Part shown: positions 52,961 through 62,881 of the stretch, in pieces | Numbering within the stretch: position 1 is the stretch's first letter | How the letters are laid out: each line of letters starts with the position of its first letter | Assembly: GCF_009664835.1 (NCBI RefSeq) | Contig: NZ_CP045929.1 | Location: 744,001-808,000, forward strand | DNA: 64,000 nt | Direction of reading: 5' to 3' | DNA from: Allosaccharopolyspora coralli | GTDB taxonomy: Bacteria; Actinomycetota; Actinomycetes; Mycobacteriales; Pseudonocardiaceae | Program-made: the position numbers and the translations under genes | Notes under the pieces: generated by a model | The model's database searches: none | Told to the model about the DNA's origin: nothing | The model's input: only the letters and a program-made list of their open reading frames with translations

Positions 52961-53401
52961 TCACTCGGTTGGCCGCGTCTGGCTGGACAAGTACTCGGGA
53001 ACGCGGTACGTGCACCCGTAGACCTCGCCTGTGACCGGCCGTTCGGAGGTCGTGAGCACCGTGTCCAGCCGGGTCGTGCCCTGGGACGGGGCGACGAAGA
53101 CCTCCTTGCGGCCGACCTCGGCGCCATCGACCTCCCGGGCACGCACGACGCACGCGGCGGGCTCGACCGGGTCGTCACGCTGCACCTCGAGAGTGATGTG
53201 TACCGACCGGTCGTCGAGCACCCGGAACGCGAGCTGTTCGCCCTGGATCGGGGGGCTCCCCCAGTTCCGGTACCCGATGAGCGTCACGGCGAGTAGTACT
53301 ACGGCGCCGAGTCCGATCAGCAACCACCGGGCCCATACCGGCGGCCGTCGGTCGCCCCCACGCGAGCCGTAGCGGTCCGCCGGTGGGTCCGGTAGTGCCA
53401 C
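52961..53401 (-). CDS. DUF4307 family membrane protein
   Basis: 146 residues from GTG 53401 (GGGAGGG upstream). A basic N-terminus, one membrane segment (~24-43, ARWLLIGLGAVVLLAVTLIGY), and an extracytoplasmic beta-rich domain. That domain has FRVLDDRSVHITLEVQRDDP, AACVVRAREVDGAEVGRKEV and VYGCTYRVPEYL, with two Cys that could pair. The function is unknown. It is encoded between greA and mca in actinobacteria, as here. Confidence 0.85.
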   Translation of the reverse strand: MALPDPPADRYGSRGGDRRPPVWARWLLIGLGAVVLLAVTLIGYRNWGSPPIQGEQLAFRVLDDRSVHITLEVQRDDPVEPAACVVRAREVDGAEVGRKEVFVAPSQGTTRLDTVLTTSERPVTGEVYGCTYRVPEYLSSQTRPTE

Positions 53402-53628
53402 GGTCGCCCTCCCGCTCGATTCGCCGACCTGCCCGTCGGAACTGTCGGTCCCCCGGGAACAATGGGAGACGACTACGGCGTTGAGTATCCCCGGGGTCCA
53501 CGATCGCTCGTCGCCGGGGCTGTGTCCGGTGGCGCTGGGGTATCCGAGCTGTCGCTGCTCGGATCGTGGGCGCTCGGACCGACGGAACGGGCTCGGAGGA
53601 GCTCTGGAGCAGGAGGGACCGCCCGGCG

Positions 53629-54513
53629 ATGGCCGAGAAGCTGCGTCTGATGACCGTGCACGCGCATCCGGACGACGAGTCGAGCAAAGGCGCGGCCACG
53701 ACGGCGCGATACGTGGACGAGGGCCACGAAGTGATGGTGGTCACCTGCACCGGCGGTGAAGCGGGCAGCATCCTCAACCCCGCGATGGACCGCCCCGACG
53801 TCGTGGAGAACCTCACCTCGGTACGCCGGGAGGAGATGGCGACCGCGGCGTCGATCCTCGGTGTGCAGCACCGTTGGCTGGGGTTCCTCGACTCCGGGCT
53901 CCCCGAGGGCGATCCGCCGCCGCCGTTGCCCGAGGGCTGTTTCGCGCTGACGCCGCTGGAGACCTCGACCGCAGAGCTGGTGAAGGTGCTGCGCGAGTTC
54001 CGGCCGCACGTGGTGATCACCTACGACGAGAACGGTGGCTACCCGCACCCGGACCACATCCGTACCCACGAGGTGTCGATGGCAGCGTTCGACGCGGCGG
54101 GCGACCCCGATCTGTACCCGGGCGCCGGTGAGCCCTGGCAACCGTTGAAGCTGTACTACTCGCACGGCTTCTCCCGGAAGAAGATCGAGATGTTCCACCA
54201 CGCGTTGACCGACCGCGAACTCGAGTCGCCGTACGGTGAGTGGCTGGAGCGTTGGGACACCTCGCGCCCGGATCCGTTCGACCGGGTCACCACGCAGGTC
54301 GAGTGCGCGGACCACTTCGAGGCTCGCGACGACGCGCTGCGCGCGCACGCCACCCAGATCGACCCGACGAGCCGCTGGTTCGCGGTGCCGCTGGACGTGC
54401 AACGCGAGCTGTGGCCCACTGAGGAGTACGAGCTGGTGCGGTCGCTGGTGGACACGACGTTGCCGGAGGACGACCTGTTCACCGGCGTGCAGGAAAGGGT
54501 CACGGCATGTTGA
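53629..54513 (+). CDS. mca: mycothiol S-conjugate amidase
   Basis: 294 residues from ATG 53629 (AGGAGGG upstream). Zn-dependent LmbE-type deacetylase that cleaves mycothiol conjugates during detoxification. Metal motifs are [13 protein letters not shown] and [46 protein letters not shown] and [31 protein letters not shown] favour Mca over the MshB deacetylase. It marks a mycothiol-producing actinobacterium. The stop overlaps the next start by 7 bp. Confidence 0.93.
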   Translation: MAEKLRLMTVHAHPDDESSKGAATTARYVDEGHEVMVVTCTGGEAGSILNPAMDRPDVVENLTSVRREEMATAASILGVQHRWLGFLDSGLPEGDPPPPLPEGCFALTPLETSTAELVKVLREFRPHVVITYDENGGYPHPDHIRTHEVSMAAFDAAGDPDLYPGAGEPWQPLKLYYSHGFSRKKIEMFHHALTDRELESPYGEWLERWDTSRPDPFDRVTTQVECADHFEARDDALRAHATQIDPTSRWFAVPLDVQRELWPTEEYELVRSLVDTTLPEDDLFTGVQERVTAC

Positions 54514-54830
54514 TCGTCGGCGCCGCCGCCACCACGGTGTTGGCGCAGTTCCCGGGCGGTGGCCAGGGCGAAGACTTCGGAAAGTCCTCGCCGGTGGGGT
54601 TGTTCCTGCTCATCGCTTTCGGTATCGCGGTGGCGTTCCTCATCCGTTCGATGACCAAGCACCTGAAGAAGCTTCCGACGTCGTTCGACGAGCAGAAAGC
54701 CGCCGACGCGGCTCCCGCGCACGTCAAACGCGCGGAGGAGCAGGCTGCGGCCCGGGCGGAAGCCGAGGCGGCCGAAGCCGGGGACGAGTCGGCCGAACCC
54801 GCGAAGGGCAGCGACACGAGCACCGCGTGA
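54507..54830 (+). CDS. small membrane protein conserved downstream of mca
   Basis: 107 residues. Short exported N-terminus ([20 protein letters not shown]), one membrane segment (~29-46, [21 protein letters not shown]), then a basic [14 protein letters not shown] and an Ala/Glu-rich charged cytoplasmic tail. It overlaps mca by 7 bp. The position between mca and the DUF255 gene is conserved in actinobacteria. No function known. Confidence 0.8.
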   Translation: MLIVGAAATTVLAQFPGGGQGEDFGKSSPVGLFLLIAFGIAVAFLIRSMTKHLKKLPTSFDEQKAADAAPAHVKRAEEQAAARAEAEAAEAGDESAEPAKGSDTSTA

Positions 54831-54854
54831 CCACTTTCCGCTGAATTCCAACCG

Positions 54855-54903
54855 AGCGAACGGCACTTTCGCCTCGTCTGGTGGGGCGAAAGTGCCGTTC
54901 GCT
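54855..54903. repeat. AGCGAACGGCACTTTCGCC hairpin repeat, copy 2
   Basis: A 19-bp perfect stem (54855-54873 with 54885-54903). The core is the same as at 42008, with a different loop. It lies between two co-directional genes, so it may separate the mca transcript from the DUF255 gene. Confidence 0.85.
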
Positions 54904-54953
54904 TCATGTGCTCCGGGGGCACGGCGCGCGGTTGCGGCTGGCAGGGTGGGGGC

Positions 54954-56969
<2,016 letters not shown>

Positions 56970-57080
56970 CGCCGACTGTCTTCCCGTTCGCCCACCGCGA
57001 ACCGTGTCACCTGCACGAGTCCTGCGCGATGCGTGCCCGATGCAAGCGTGTAATGCTGTAATCAGCCGACTGAAGCGGGG

Positions 57081-57707
57081 GTGACCGGAATGCGGTCGAG
57101 GTTCCAGCGAGTAGGACGTGGTCGGGGACCGTCGTGGACCGGCGGAGGGCCGGGTGCCGGGGAGCGGGGCCGTGGTCGCCCCGCCGAACCGCCGTCGGCC
57201 GAGGACGCACACGCCTGGTTCACGGGTCGGCTACCGGACGACTGGTTCACCGGAGCACCGGCGGTCACCGTCGACAAGGACGAGATCCTCGTCGTCGGAA
57301 CGCTCCCGCCGCTCGACGACCAGTACGCCGACGAGCCGGCACGGGCGGCAGCGGAGAAGGGGCGCGTCGCCCGGTTCCGGGAAGACACACGCGACGAACG
57401 GGTGAGCATCGCGCGCCAGGCCGAGCACCGTTACGACCGCAAGGTCGCCTGGGGCGCCCGGATCGGCGGCACCGAAGAACTGTTCACCACGCTGTCCGTG
57501 CCGGTCATGACCAGACTCCGCCAGCCGGAGCGTGCTGTGCTCGACACTCTCGTCGACGCCGGCGTGGCACGGTCGCGTTCCGACGCGCTCGCGTGGTCGG
57601 TGCGCCTCGTCGGTGAGCACACGCAGGAGTGGCTCGCCGAGCTGCGCGAAGCGATGAGCACGGTCGACGAGCTGCGCAGGCAAGGGCCGCGCGCCCGAGC
57701 CGACTGA
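57081..57707 (+). CDS. conserved actinobacterial protein of unknown function
   Basis: 208 residues from GTG 57081. The Arg/Gly-rich first ~35 residues are disordered. The core starts AHAWFTGRLPDDWFTGAPAVTVDKDEILVVGTLPP, then a charged helix (REDTRDERVSIARQAEHRYDRKVAWGARIGG). The C-terminal helical part (LRQPERAVLDTLVDAGVARSRSDALAWSVRLVGEHTQEWLAEL) resembles a ribbon-helix-helix-like segment. I do not recognise a named family. A nucleic-acid-binding role is only a guess from the C-terminal pattern. Confidence 0.7.
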   Translation: MTGMRSRFQRVGRGRGPSWTGGGPGAGERGRGRPAEPPSAEDAHAWFTGRLPDDWFTGAPAVTVDKDEILVVGTLPPLDDQYADEPARAAAEKGRVARFREDTRDERVSIARQAEHRYDRKVAWGARIGGTEELFTTLSVPVMTRLRQPERAVLDTLVDAGVARSRSDALAWSVRLVGEHTQEWLAELREAMSTVDELRRQGPRARAD

Positions 57708-57730
57708 CGGGCGACGAGTTCGGCGTAGGC

Positions 57731-57925
57731 GGGCGTGGGTGGCGCCGTGGCGGAACCTCAGCGCTCTCCTCGCTGCGGGATCGATCTCTCGATTAGCCGC
57801 CCTACGCGGCGGTATCGCTGTCCTCGCGAGGAGGGCGCTGAGAACCCGCGGGTGGTCGGGCTGTCTCCGTGGTGACCGCTCAGCGGCCGCTGACAAGACA
57901 CGACGACAGCTTCTTCTGCAAGGAG
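57731..57925 (+). repeat. GGCGGAACCTCAGCGC intergenic repeat, full copy
   Basis: Parallels the 47424 copy throughout: CGGAACCTCAGCGCTCTCC, CTGCGGGATCGATCTCTCGATTAG, TGTCCTCGCGAGGAGGGCGCTGAG, ACCCGCGGGTGGTCGGGCTG, CACGACGACAGCTTCTTCTGCAAGG. It lies between convergent genes, next to the hemolysin III stop. Confidence 0.8.
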
Positions 57926-57935
57926 CGGGCTCGGG

Positions 57936-58613
57936 CTACGAGTAGAGGGCGAGCCAGATCGCCACGTGGTGGCAGATCGCGGCGGTGGACACGGCCGCGT
58001 GGAAGAACTCGTGATAGCCGAACGTCTTCGGCCAGGGATCCGGCCACCGACACGCGTAGAAGATCGCACCGACGGTGTAGAGACCACCGCCGACGATGAT
58101 GAGCACCAAGGCGGCCACACCCGCGTTCTCCAGCAGGTCCGGAAGCACGAACACCGCGACCCACCCGAGAGCGATGTAGACGGGTACCCCGACCCACCGC
58201 GGCCCGTGCGGCCACGCGAGCTTGAGCACGACACCACCGAGGGCACCGCCCCAGACCACTGCCAGCACCCAGGTCGCGGTCGTCGGCTGCATCGCCAGCA
58301 TCGCCAGCGGCGTGTAGGTGCCCGCGATGAACACGAAGATCATCGAGTGGTCGAGGCGGCGCATCCAGGTGCGGGCGCCGAAGCTCTTCCACGTCGTGCG
58401 GTGGTAGAGCGCGCTGACGCCGAACAGGCCGAGCACGGTCGCCACGTAGATCGACGTGCCCAGCGCAGCGGAGCCGGAGACCGTCGCGGCGGCGAGCGAG
58501 ATCAGTGTCGCGCCCGCGGCGACGGCCACGACGAGAGACCAGAAGTGGATCCAGCCCCGCATCCGGGGTTTCGTGATCGAAGCCGGTCGGCGTTCGGACA
58601 TCGCGGAGGTCAC
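57936..58613 (-). CDS. hemolysin III / PAQR family membrane protein (TrhA)
   Basis: 225 residues from GTG 58613 (ATG 58601 also possible). Seven membrane segments. Signature elements are FGVSALYHRTTWKS, MRRLDHSMIFVFIAGTYTPLAML and GYHEFFHAAVSTAAICHHVAIWL, with the His residues that in PAQR proteins bind a metal near the membrane. The historical name does not prove haemolysis; recent work ties TrhA to membrane energetics. The mycobacterial counterpart also sits before the Z-prenyltransferase. Confidence 0.88.
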   Translation of the reverse strand: MTSAMSERRPASITKPRMRGWIHFWSLVVAVAAGATLISLAAATVSGSAALGTSIYVATVLGLFGVSALYHRTTWKSFGARTWMRRLDHSMIFVFIAGTYTPLAMLAMQPTTATWVLAVVWGGALGGVVLKLAWPHGPRWVGVPVYIALGWVAVFVLPDLLENAGVAALVLIIVGGGLYTVGAIFYACRWPDPWPKTFGYHEFFHAAVSTAAICHHVAIWLALYS

Positions 58614-58802
58614 GGATCGAGGTTACGGGCAGCGGGCGCCAGGCGAACAGACATGCGGGCGTGACATCCACTTCATCCGGCCGGTCGCCACGGATTCTCA
58701 CCCGACCGGGGCAGCGGCGATCACGCGCGGAGAGTGGGACGAACGGGACGCGAGCCAGGGAGGGCTCTGCGCTTGCCTCGGGCCCGCGTAGGCTCGCGGA
58801 GC

Positions 58803-59579
58803 GTGGCGTTCAAGGACCGGGTGCGGAACCTTCTCTACGATCTCTACGAGCGGCGTGTCCGTCGGCAGCTCAGCGACGTGGCGGGGCCCCGGCACGTCGG
58901 GATCATCCTCGACGGCAACCGCAGGTGGGCGCGGGAGGCAGGACTCGACGTCGGCCACGGACACCGCGCAGGCGCCCGTAAGATCGCTGACTTTCTCGGC
59001 TGGTGCCAGGAAGCCGACGTCGAGGTCGTGACCCTCTGGTTGCTCTCGACCGACAACCTCGGCCGCACCTCCGACGAGATCGACACTCTGCTCGACATCA
59101 TCGCCGGAGTGGTCGACGACCTCACCGAGCGCGACACGCGGTGGCGGGTCCGGATCGTCGGCGCGCTCGACCTGCTGCCCACCGAGGTCGCGGCCAGGTT
59201 GTCGGCCGCCGCACTGCGCACCGAGGGCCGGAAGGGCATGCAGGTCAACGTGGCCGTCGGCTACGGGGGTCGACGCGAGATCGCGGACGCGGTGCGCAAA
59301 CTGCTCCAGCAACACGCCGAGGTGGGAACGTCGATCGAGGAGTTGGCCGAAGTACTCACCGTTGATCACATCGCCGAGCACCTCTACACCTCCGGGCAGC
59401 CCGATCCGGATCTGCTCATCCGCACGTCCGGTGAGCAGCGCCTGTCCGGGTTCATGCTGTGGCAGTCGGCGCACTCGGAGTTCTCGTTCTGCGAGGCCTA
59501 CTGGCCGGCGTTCCGCCGGGTGGATTTTCTTCGCGCCTTGCGGCAGTACGGGGCACGGCACCGTCGTTACGGATCCTGA
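58803..59579 (+). CDS. cis-prenyltransferase (Z-isoprenyl diphosphate synthase, UppS family)
   Basis: 258 residues from GTG 58803. Motifs HVGIILDGNRRWAREAGLDVGHGHRAGARK (catalytic Asp), VVTLWLLSTDNLGR, and PDPDLLIRTSGEQRLSGFMLWQSAHSEFSFCEAYWPAFRRVDFLRAL are complete. It makes short or long Z-prenyl diphosphates for the polyprenyl carriers of cell-wall synthesis. In mycobacteria the gene at this position makes Z,E-farnesyl diphosphate, which makes that product plausible here. A terminator follows at 59594. Confidence 0.93.
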   Translation: MAFKDRVRNLLYDLYERRVRRQLSDVAGPRHVGIILDGNRRWAREAGLDVGHGHRAGARKIADFLGWCQEADVEVVTLWLLSTDNLGRTSDEIDTLLDIIAGVVDDLTERDTRWRVRIVGALDLLPTEVAARLSAAALRTEGRKGMQVNVAVGYGGRREIADAVRKLLQQHAEVGTSIEELAEVLTVDHIAEHLYTSGQPDPDLLIRTSGEQRLSGFMLWQSAHSEFSFCEAYWPAFRRVDFLRALRQYGARHRRYGS

Positions 59580-59593
59580 CCGCCCGGACACGC

Positions 59594-59625
59594 AGAAGGG
59601 CCGGACCCGTCGGTCCGGCCCTTCT
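59594..59625. terminator. bidirectional terminator after the prenyltransferase
   Basis: A 14-bp perfect stem (AGAAGGGCCGGACC / GGTCCGGCCCTTCT) with loop CGTC, between convergent genes. Confidence 0.85.
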
Positions 59626-59640
59626 GGACGAGCTGGGTGA

Positions 59641-59889
59641 TCAGCCCTCCACCGACGGGTGGTCGACGACCGGGGCGTTCACGCACTCGGCGGACTGCGG
59701 CGACAGGATCGGCACGACCGCGCCCAGGACAGCAACGTTGTTGCCGCAGGCCTGCACCGGCAGGACGCTGGCGTTGTTGTCGTTGAGGATGTTGACGCCG
59801 TCGTTGTCGTGGCTGTCGGCGTTGGCGACGGGGGCCAGGACCATGAGGCCGGCCGCTGCACCAGCGAGGACCGCTGCCTTCTTCAGCAC
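59641..59889 (-). CDS. chaplin-like small secreted protein
   Basis: 82 residues from GTG 59889, preferred because AAGGAG lies 9 bp upstream and the signal peptide then starts MLKKAAVLAGAAAGLMVLAP. GTG 59898 would leave a one-base spacing. After cleavage (VANADSHDND) the mature ~55 residues are hydrophobic with two Cys (VLPVQACGNNVAVLGAVVPI and SAECVNAP). The CGNxVxVxG pattern matches Streptomyces chaplins, which coat aerial hyphae. A cell-wall surface role in differentiation is inferred. Confidence 0.7.
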   Translation of the reverse strand: MLKKAAVLAGAAAGLMVLAPVANADSHDNDGVNILNDNNASVLPVQACGNNVAVLGAVVPILSPQSAECVNAPVVDHPSVEG

Positions 59890-59898
59890 TTCGTTCAC

Positions 59899-60487
59899 TC
59901 TCCTTATGAGTTACCGCGGGATTCCCGCTCACCTCGGACGGGCCGACCGGACCGCGAGGTGGTCCTATGACTGGCGGGTTCGAAATAAAAGCTACCCGGT
60001 GATTCCGGACGATTCCAAACCGTGTACCACCATTGTGTGATCAACGGCCTCGTATTCGCAGGTAGATCCACTGCGAATGCTTTCCGGTGGCGGAGAAACA
60101 GAAGAATTGTTCCGGACATGCGAAAGGGGGCGTCGAGCTCGTGCTCGGCGCCCAGCGGCGATCAGCATGGTGTGCTGCGGTCACGCACGCGCGAATGATC
60201 GGGGTTCGGTGCGTGGGAACCCGCCTCGCGCGTTTGGTCGGCGAGGCCGGAACCTACTTTCCGGTAGTTTTCTTCTGTGGTCGAGTTCGGGGTCGAGAGC
60301 ATTCTGCACGAGACGGATTCAGTGGGACGAGCCGGGTCCCGGAGCCGAAGCTCGAGACGCGAGAGAAGAGGTGACTAACACTATTGAGTGTATTGTTCGC
60401 AGTTCCTCTCAAGTTGATTCCGCCGCTCGGTGATGAGAACGAGTGAGTGTCTGTCGCCGGTGGTGCCGTGGCCGTATCCTCTACGTC
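59899..60487. other. long gene-free region
   Basis: About 590 bp, lower in GC than its surroundings in parts (59985-60110 and 60370-60430). No supported ORF, tRNA or named RNA. It must contain the promoter of the chaplin-like gene and of the DUF885-like gene. No palindrome of note was found. Confidence 0.4.
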
Positions 60488-61660
60488 GTGGACGCGCGGC
60501 GTTTCCTCACCGACCACCTGCTGCTCGGGCTTCGGCTCGAGGCCCTGGCTCCGGGCTGCGTCGACCCCCGCGGCGCACCGGCTGTCCTGCGTCGTCGCGC
60601 GGCCGCCGAACCCACGTTCGAGCCGTGCAGGCTCGTTCATGCCGCTCGGTGGCTACGGCGCACGCTGCGCTCGGTGGAACTGCCGGCCGATCTGAGACGG
60701 CACCTCGACGCACAACTGGTCGCGTGGGAATGCCTCGGAGAGCTCCTCGACGGTCGGAGCGTGCCGTTCCGAACCCGAGTCGAGCGCTACCACCAGGTGG
60801 CGGTCGGATTCGGGGAACCGGACGAGTACCACCGGGCACACCGCGAACTCGCGAACGCCCTCGGCGCTCGTCGCGACCTGGTAGGTGCGCTTCACGCGGT
60901 CGATCCGGTGATCCCGGCGGCCCGCGTCGTGCCGCTCGCGCGGGCGTTCGCCCGGTCGTTGCGTGAACACACCCGGGCGGTGGTGGGCCTGCCCGCTCAG
61001 GAGTCCGTTCGGATCGAACTCGTCACCGGCAGACGGTGGGGTGCCCTGCACGAGAACCTCGGTGATCTGCGGTCTGTCGTGCGGATCAACACCGACCGCG
61101 GTGTTCGTGCGCGGCGCCTGCCGCACCTCGTCGCGCACGAGGCCTACCCAGGCCACCACACCGAGAGTTGCCACGTCGACGGTCTCCCGGAACTCGCGCT
61201 CCGCCCGGTGCACGGTCCCCGGGCCGTGGTGTCCGAGGGACTGGCCGAGCTGGGGGTTCGCGCGGTCATCGGCGCCTGCTGGGGCCGCTGGGCTCAGGAG
61301 ATCTACGCGGATTTCGGTGTTCGGGTGGACGGTGACCTGTTCCAGCAGCTCCGCGCGGCCATGGAACTGCTGCGCCCGGTGCGGCAGGACGCCGCGTTGA
61401 TGCTGTACGAGTCTGGAACCGACGAGGACGAGATTCTCGCTTACCTGCGACGATGGTTGCTCGTCGACGACCGCGGCGCACGGGCGATCCTCGGCTTCCT
61501 CGCCGATCCCCGGTGGTGCACCCATGCGAGTGCCGCTGCCGCGGGCGTTCGATTGCTCGGCCCACTGCTCGGTGACCTCGCTCTGCGCCGTGTCCTGACC
61601 GAGCCCACGTTGCCCGCCGATCTGCGGACTCCTGCCTCCACCGCGGAGGTCGCGTCATGA
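60488..61660 (+). CDS. DUF885-like putative metallopeptidase
   Basis: 390 residues from GTG 60488. Mostly helical. The zinc motif is HLVAHEAYPGHHTES (HExxxGHH type as in DUF885), and the third ligand is probably Glu in VVSEGLAELGVRAV. LYESGTDEDEILAYLRRWLLVD is another DUF885 element. It is shorter than standard DUF885 proteins (~550 residues), so a compact subfamily. The substrate is unknown. It overlaps the PfkB kinase start by 4 bp, hence a functional link is likely. Confidence 0.75.
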   Translation: MDARRFLTDHLLLGLRLEALAPGCVDPRGAPAVLRRRAAAEPTFEPCRLVHAARWLRRTLRSVELPADLRRHLDAQLVAWECLGELLDGRSVPFRTRVERYHQVAVGFGEPDEYHRAHRELANALGARRDLVGALHAVDPVIPAARVVPLARAFARSLREHTRAVVGLPAQESVRIELVTGRRWGALHENLGDLRSVVRINTDRGVRARRLPHLVAHEAYPGHHTESCHVDGLPELALRPVHGPRAVVSEGLAELGVRAVIGACWGRWAQEIYADFGVRVDGDLFQQLRAAMELLRPVRQDAALMLYESGTDEDEILAYLRRWLLVDDRGARAILGFLADPRWCTHASAAAAGVRLLGPLLGDLALRRVLTEPTLPADLRTPASTAEVAS

Positions 61661-62553
61661 CGGCGGTGTTCGTCGGGCTCGCGACGGTCGACCTCGTGCA
61701 GCGCGTCGAACGCCTGCCGGGTCCGAACGAGAAGGTCGCTGCGCTCGATGCGGAGTTGCTCGCGGGCGGTCCGGCCGCCGTCGCGGCGCTGACGGCTTCC
61801 GTGCTCGGGTCGGAGTCGGTGCTGGTCACCGCGCTCGGCAGGCATCCGTTCGCGGCGTCGGCGACGGCGGAGCTCCACGAACACGGTGTGCGCGTGCTCG
61901 ATTCCGCCGACACCGGCGGCGTGCCTCCTGTCTCGGCGGTAACGGTGCAGAGCGGCACCGGCGAACGCAGCGTCGTCTCCCGCAGCGCCGCAGGCAGGGT
62001 GAGCACTCCACCGGACGCGTTCTCGGAGGTCGTCGGTGGTGCCGACCTCGTCCTGCTCGACGGGCACTACCCGGAACTCGCGTTGGCGGCGGCTCGTCTC
62101 GCGAGCAGTGCGGGCGTGCCCGTGCTGCTCGACGGTGGAAGCTGGAAGCCCGTGCTCACCGACCTGTTGCCGCTGGTGGACGTCGCGGTGTGTTCGGAGG
62201 ACTTTCGTGCTCCCGGCACCGACACACCCGAATCACAGGGCCCGGCACTGCTCGACCGGGGTGTCGACGCCGTGGCCGTCACCCGAGGCGCCGCGCCGGT
62301 GCTGTGCTGGTCCCTGCGCGGTGAACCGGAGGAGTTGTCCGTGCCGCCGGTCGACGCGGTCGACACACTCGGCGCAGGCGACGTCTTCCACGGTGCGGTG
62401 GCGCACGCGATGTGTCAGAGCGCGTGGCGTGAACGGTTACCCGAAGTAATCGATTTCGCCGGTCGGGTGGCGTCGGCCCGAGTCGCCCACAGGGGCAGGA
62501 CGTCGTGGATCGACGCACTCCACACCAGTGCTGACCTCGTGTTTCTCGGGTGA
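61657..62553 (+). CDS. PfkB-family sugar/nucleoside kinase
   Basis: 298 residues. The ribokinase-fold start FVGLATVDLVQRVERLPGPNEKVAALDAELLAGGPAAVAAL has the PfkB first signature. The C-terminal active site is VDAVDTLGAGDVFHGAVAHAM with the catalytic Asp. VTRGAAPVLCWSLRGE forms the nucleotide pocket. Specificity cannot be assigned. It is translationally coupled (ATGA) to the metallopeptidase-like gene. Confidence 0.88.
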   Translation: MTAVFVGLATVDLVQRVERLPGPNEKVAALDAELLAGGPAAVAALTASVLGSESVLVTALGRHPFAASATAELHEHGVRVLDSADTGGVPPVSAVTVQSGTGERSVVSRSAAGRVSTPPDAFSEVVGGADLVLLDGHYPELALAAARLASSAGVPVLLDGGSWKPVLTDLLPLVDVAVCSEDFRAPGTDTPESQGPALLDRGVDAVAVTRGAAPVLCWSLRGEPEELSVPPVDAVDTLGAGDVFHGAVAHAMCQSAWRERLPEVIDFAGRVASARVAHRGRTSWIDALHTSADLVFLG

Positions 62554-62881
62554 CGACCGAAGTGTGCGGGCCTGCGGACGAAGACCGGGACGTGGCGTGC
62601 GGATGACGATTCGCTGAATCACCTGTGTGGCTGCCTGCCCAGAGCCGATCACGGCGGTAGCGTCCGCGGTGACGGGCCGTGTCGTAAGCGGTCCGTCCGG
62701 GGAGGCCCTGACCGTGGTTGCGAGCAGGATCGAACGACTCCGTCGTTCGTCGCGTACGCGAGGGGCCGGTGCGTGGCCCTCGTGGTCGCGGCGGACCGGA
62801 CGAGGTCCTGCCCGGGCACGGTGGGGCCGGCCCGGCCCGCCGACGTGCGGGTGTGCCCGCCACGCCCGCGAGGGAGTAGCC
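62554..62881. promoter_or_regulatory. intergenic region before phoH2
   Basis: About 330 bp. No supported gene. GAGGGAG before the GTG at 62882 is the phoH2 ribosome binding site. A CGGACGAGGTCCTGCCCGGG-rich segment may fold, but nothing specific was recognised. Confidence 0.3.
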
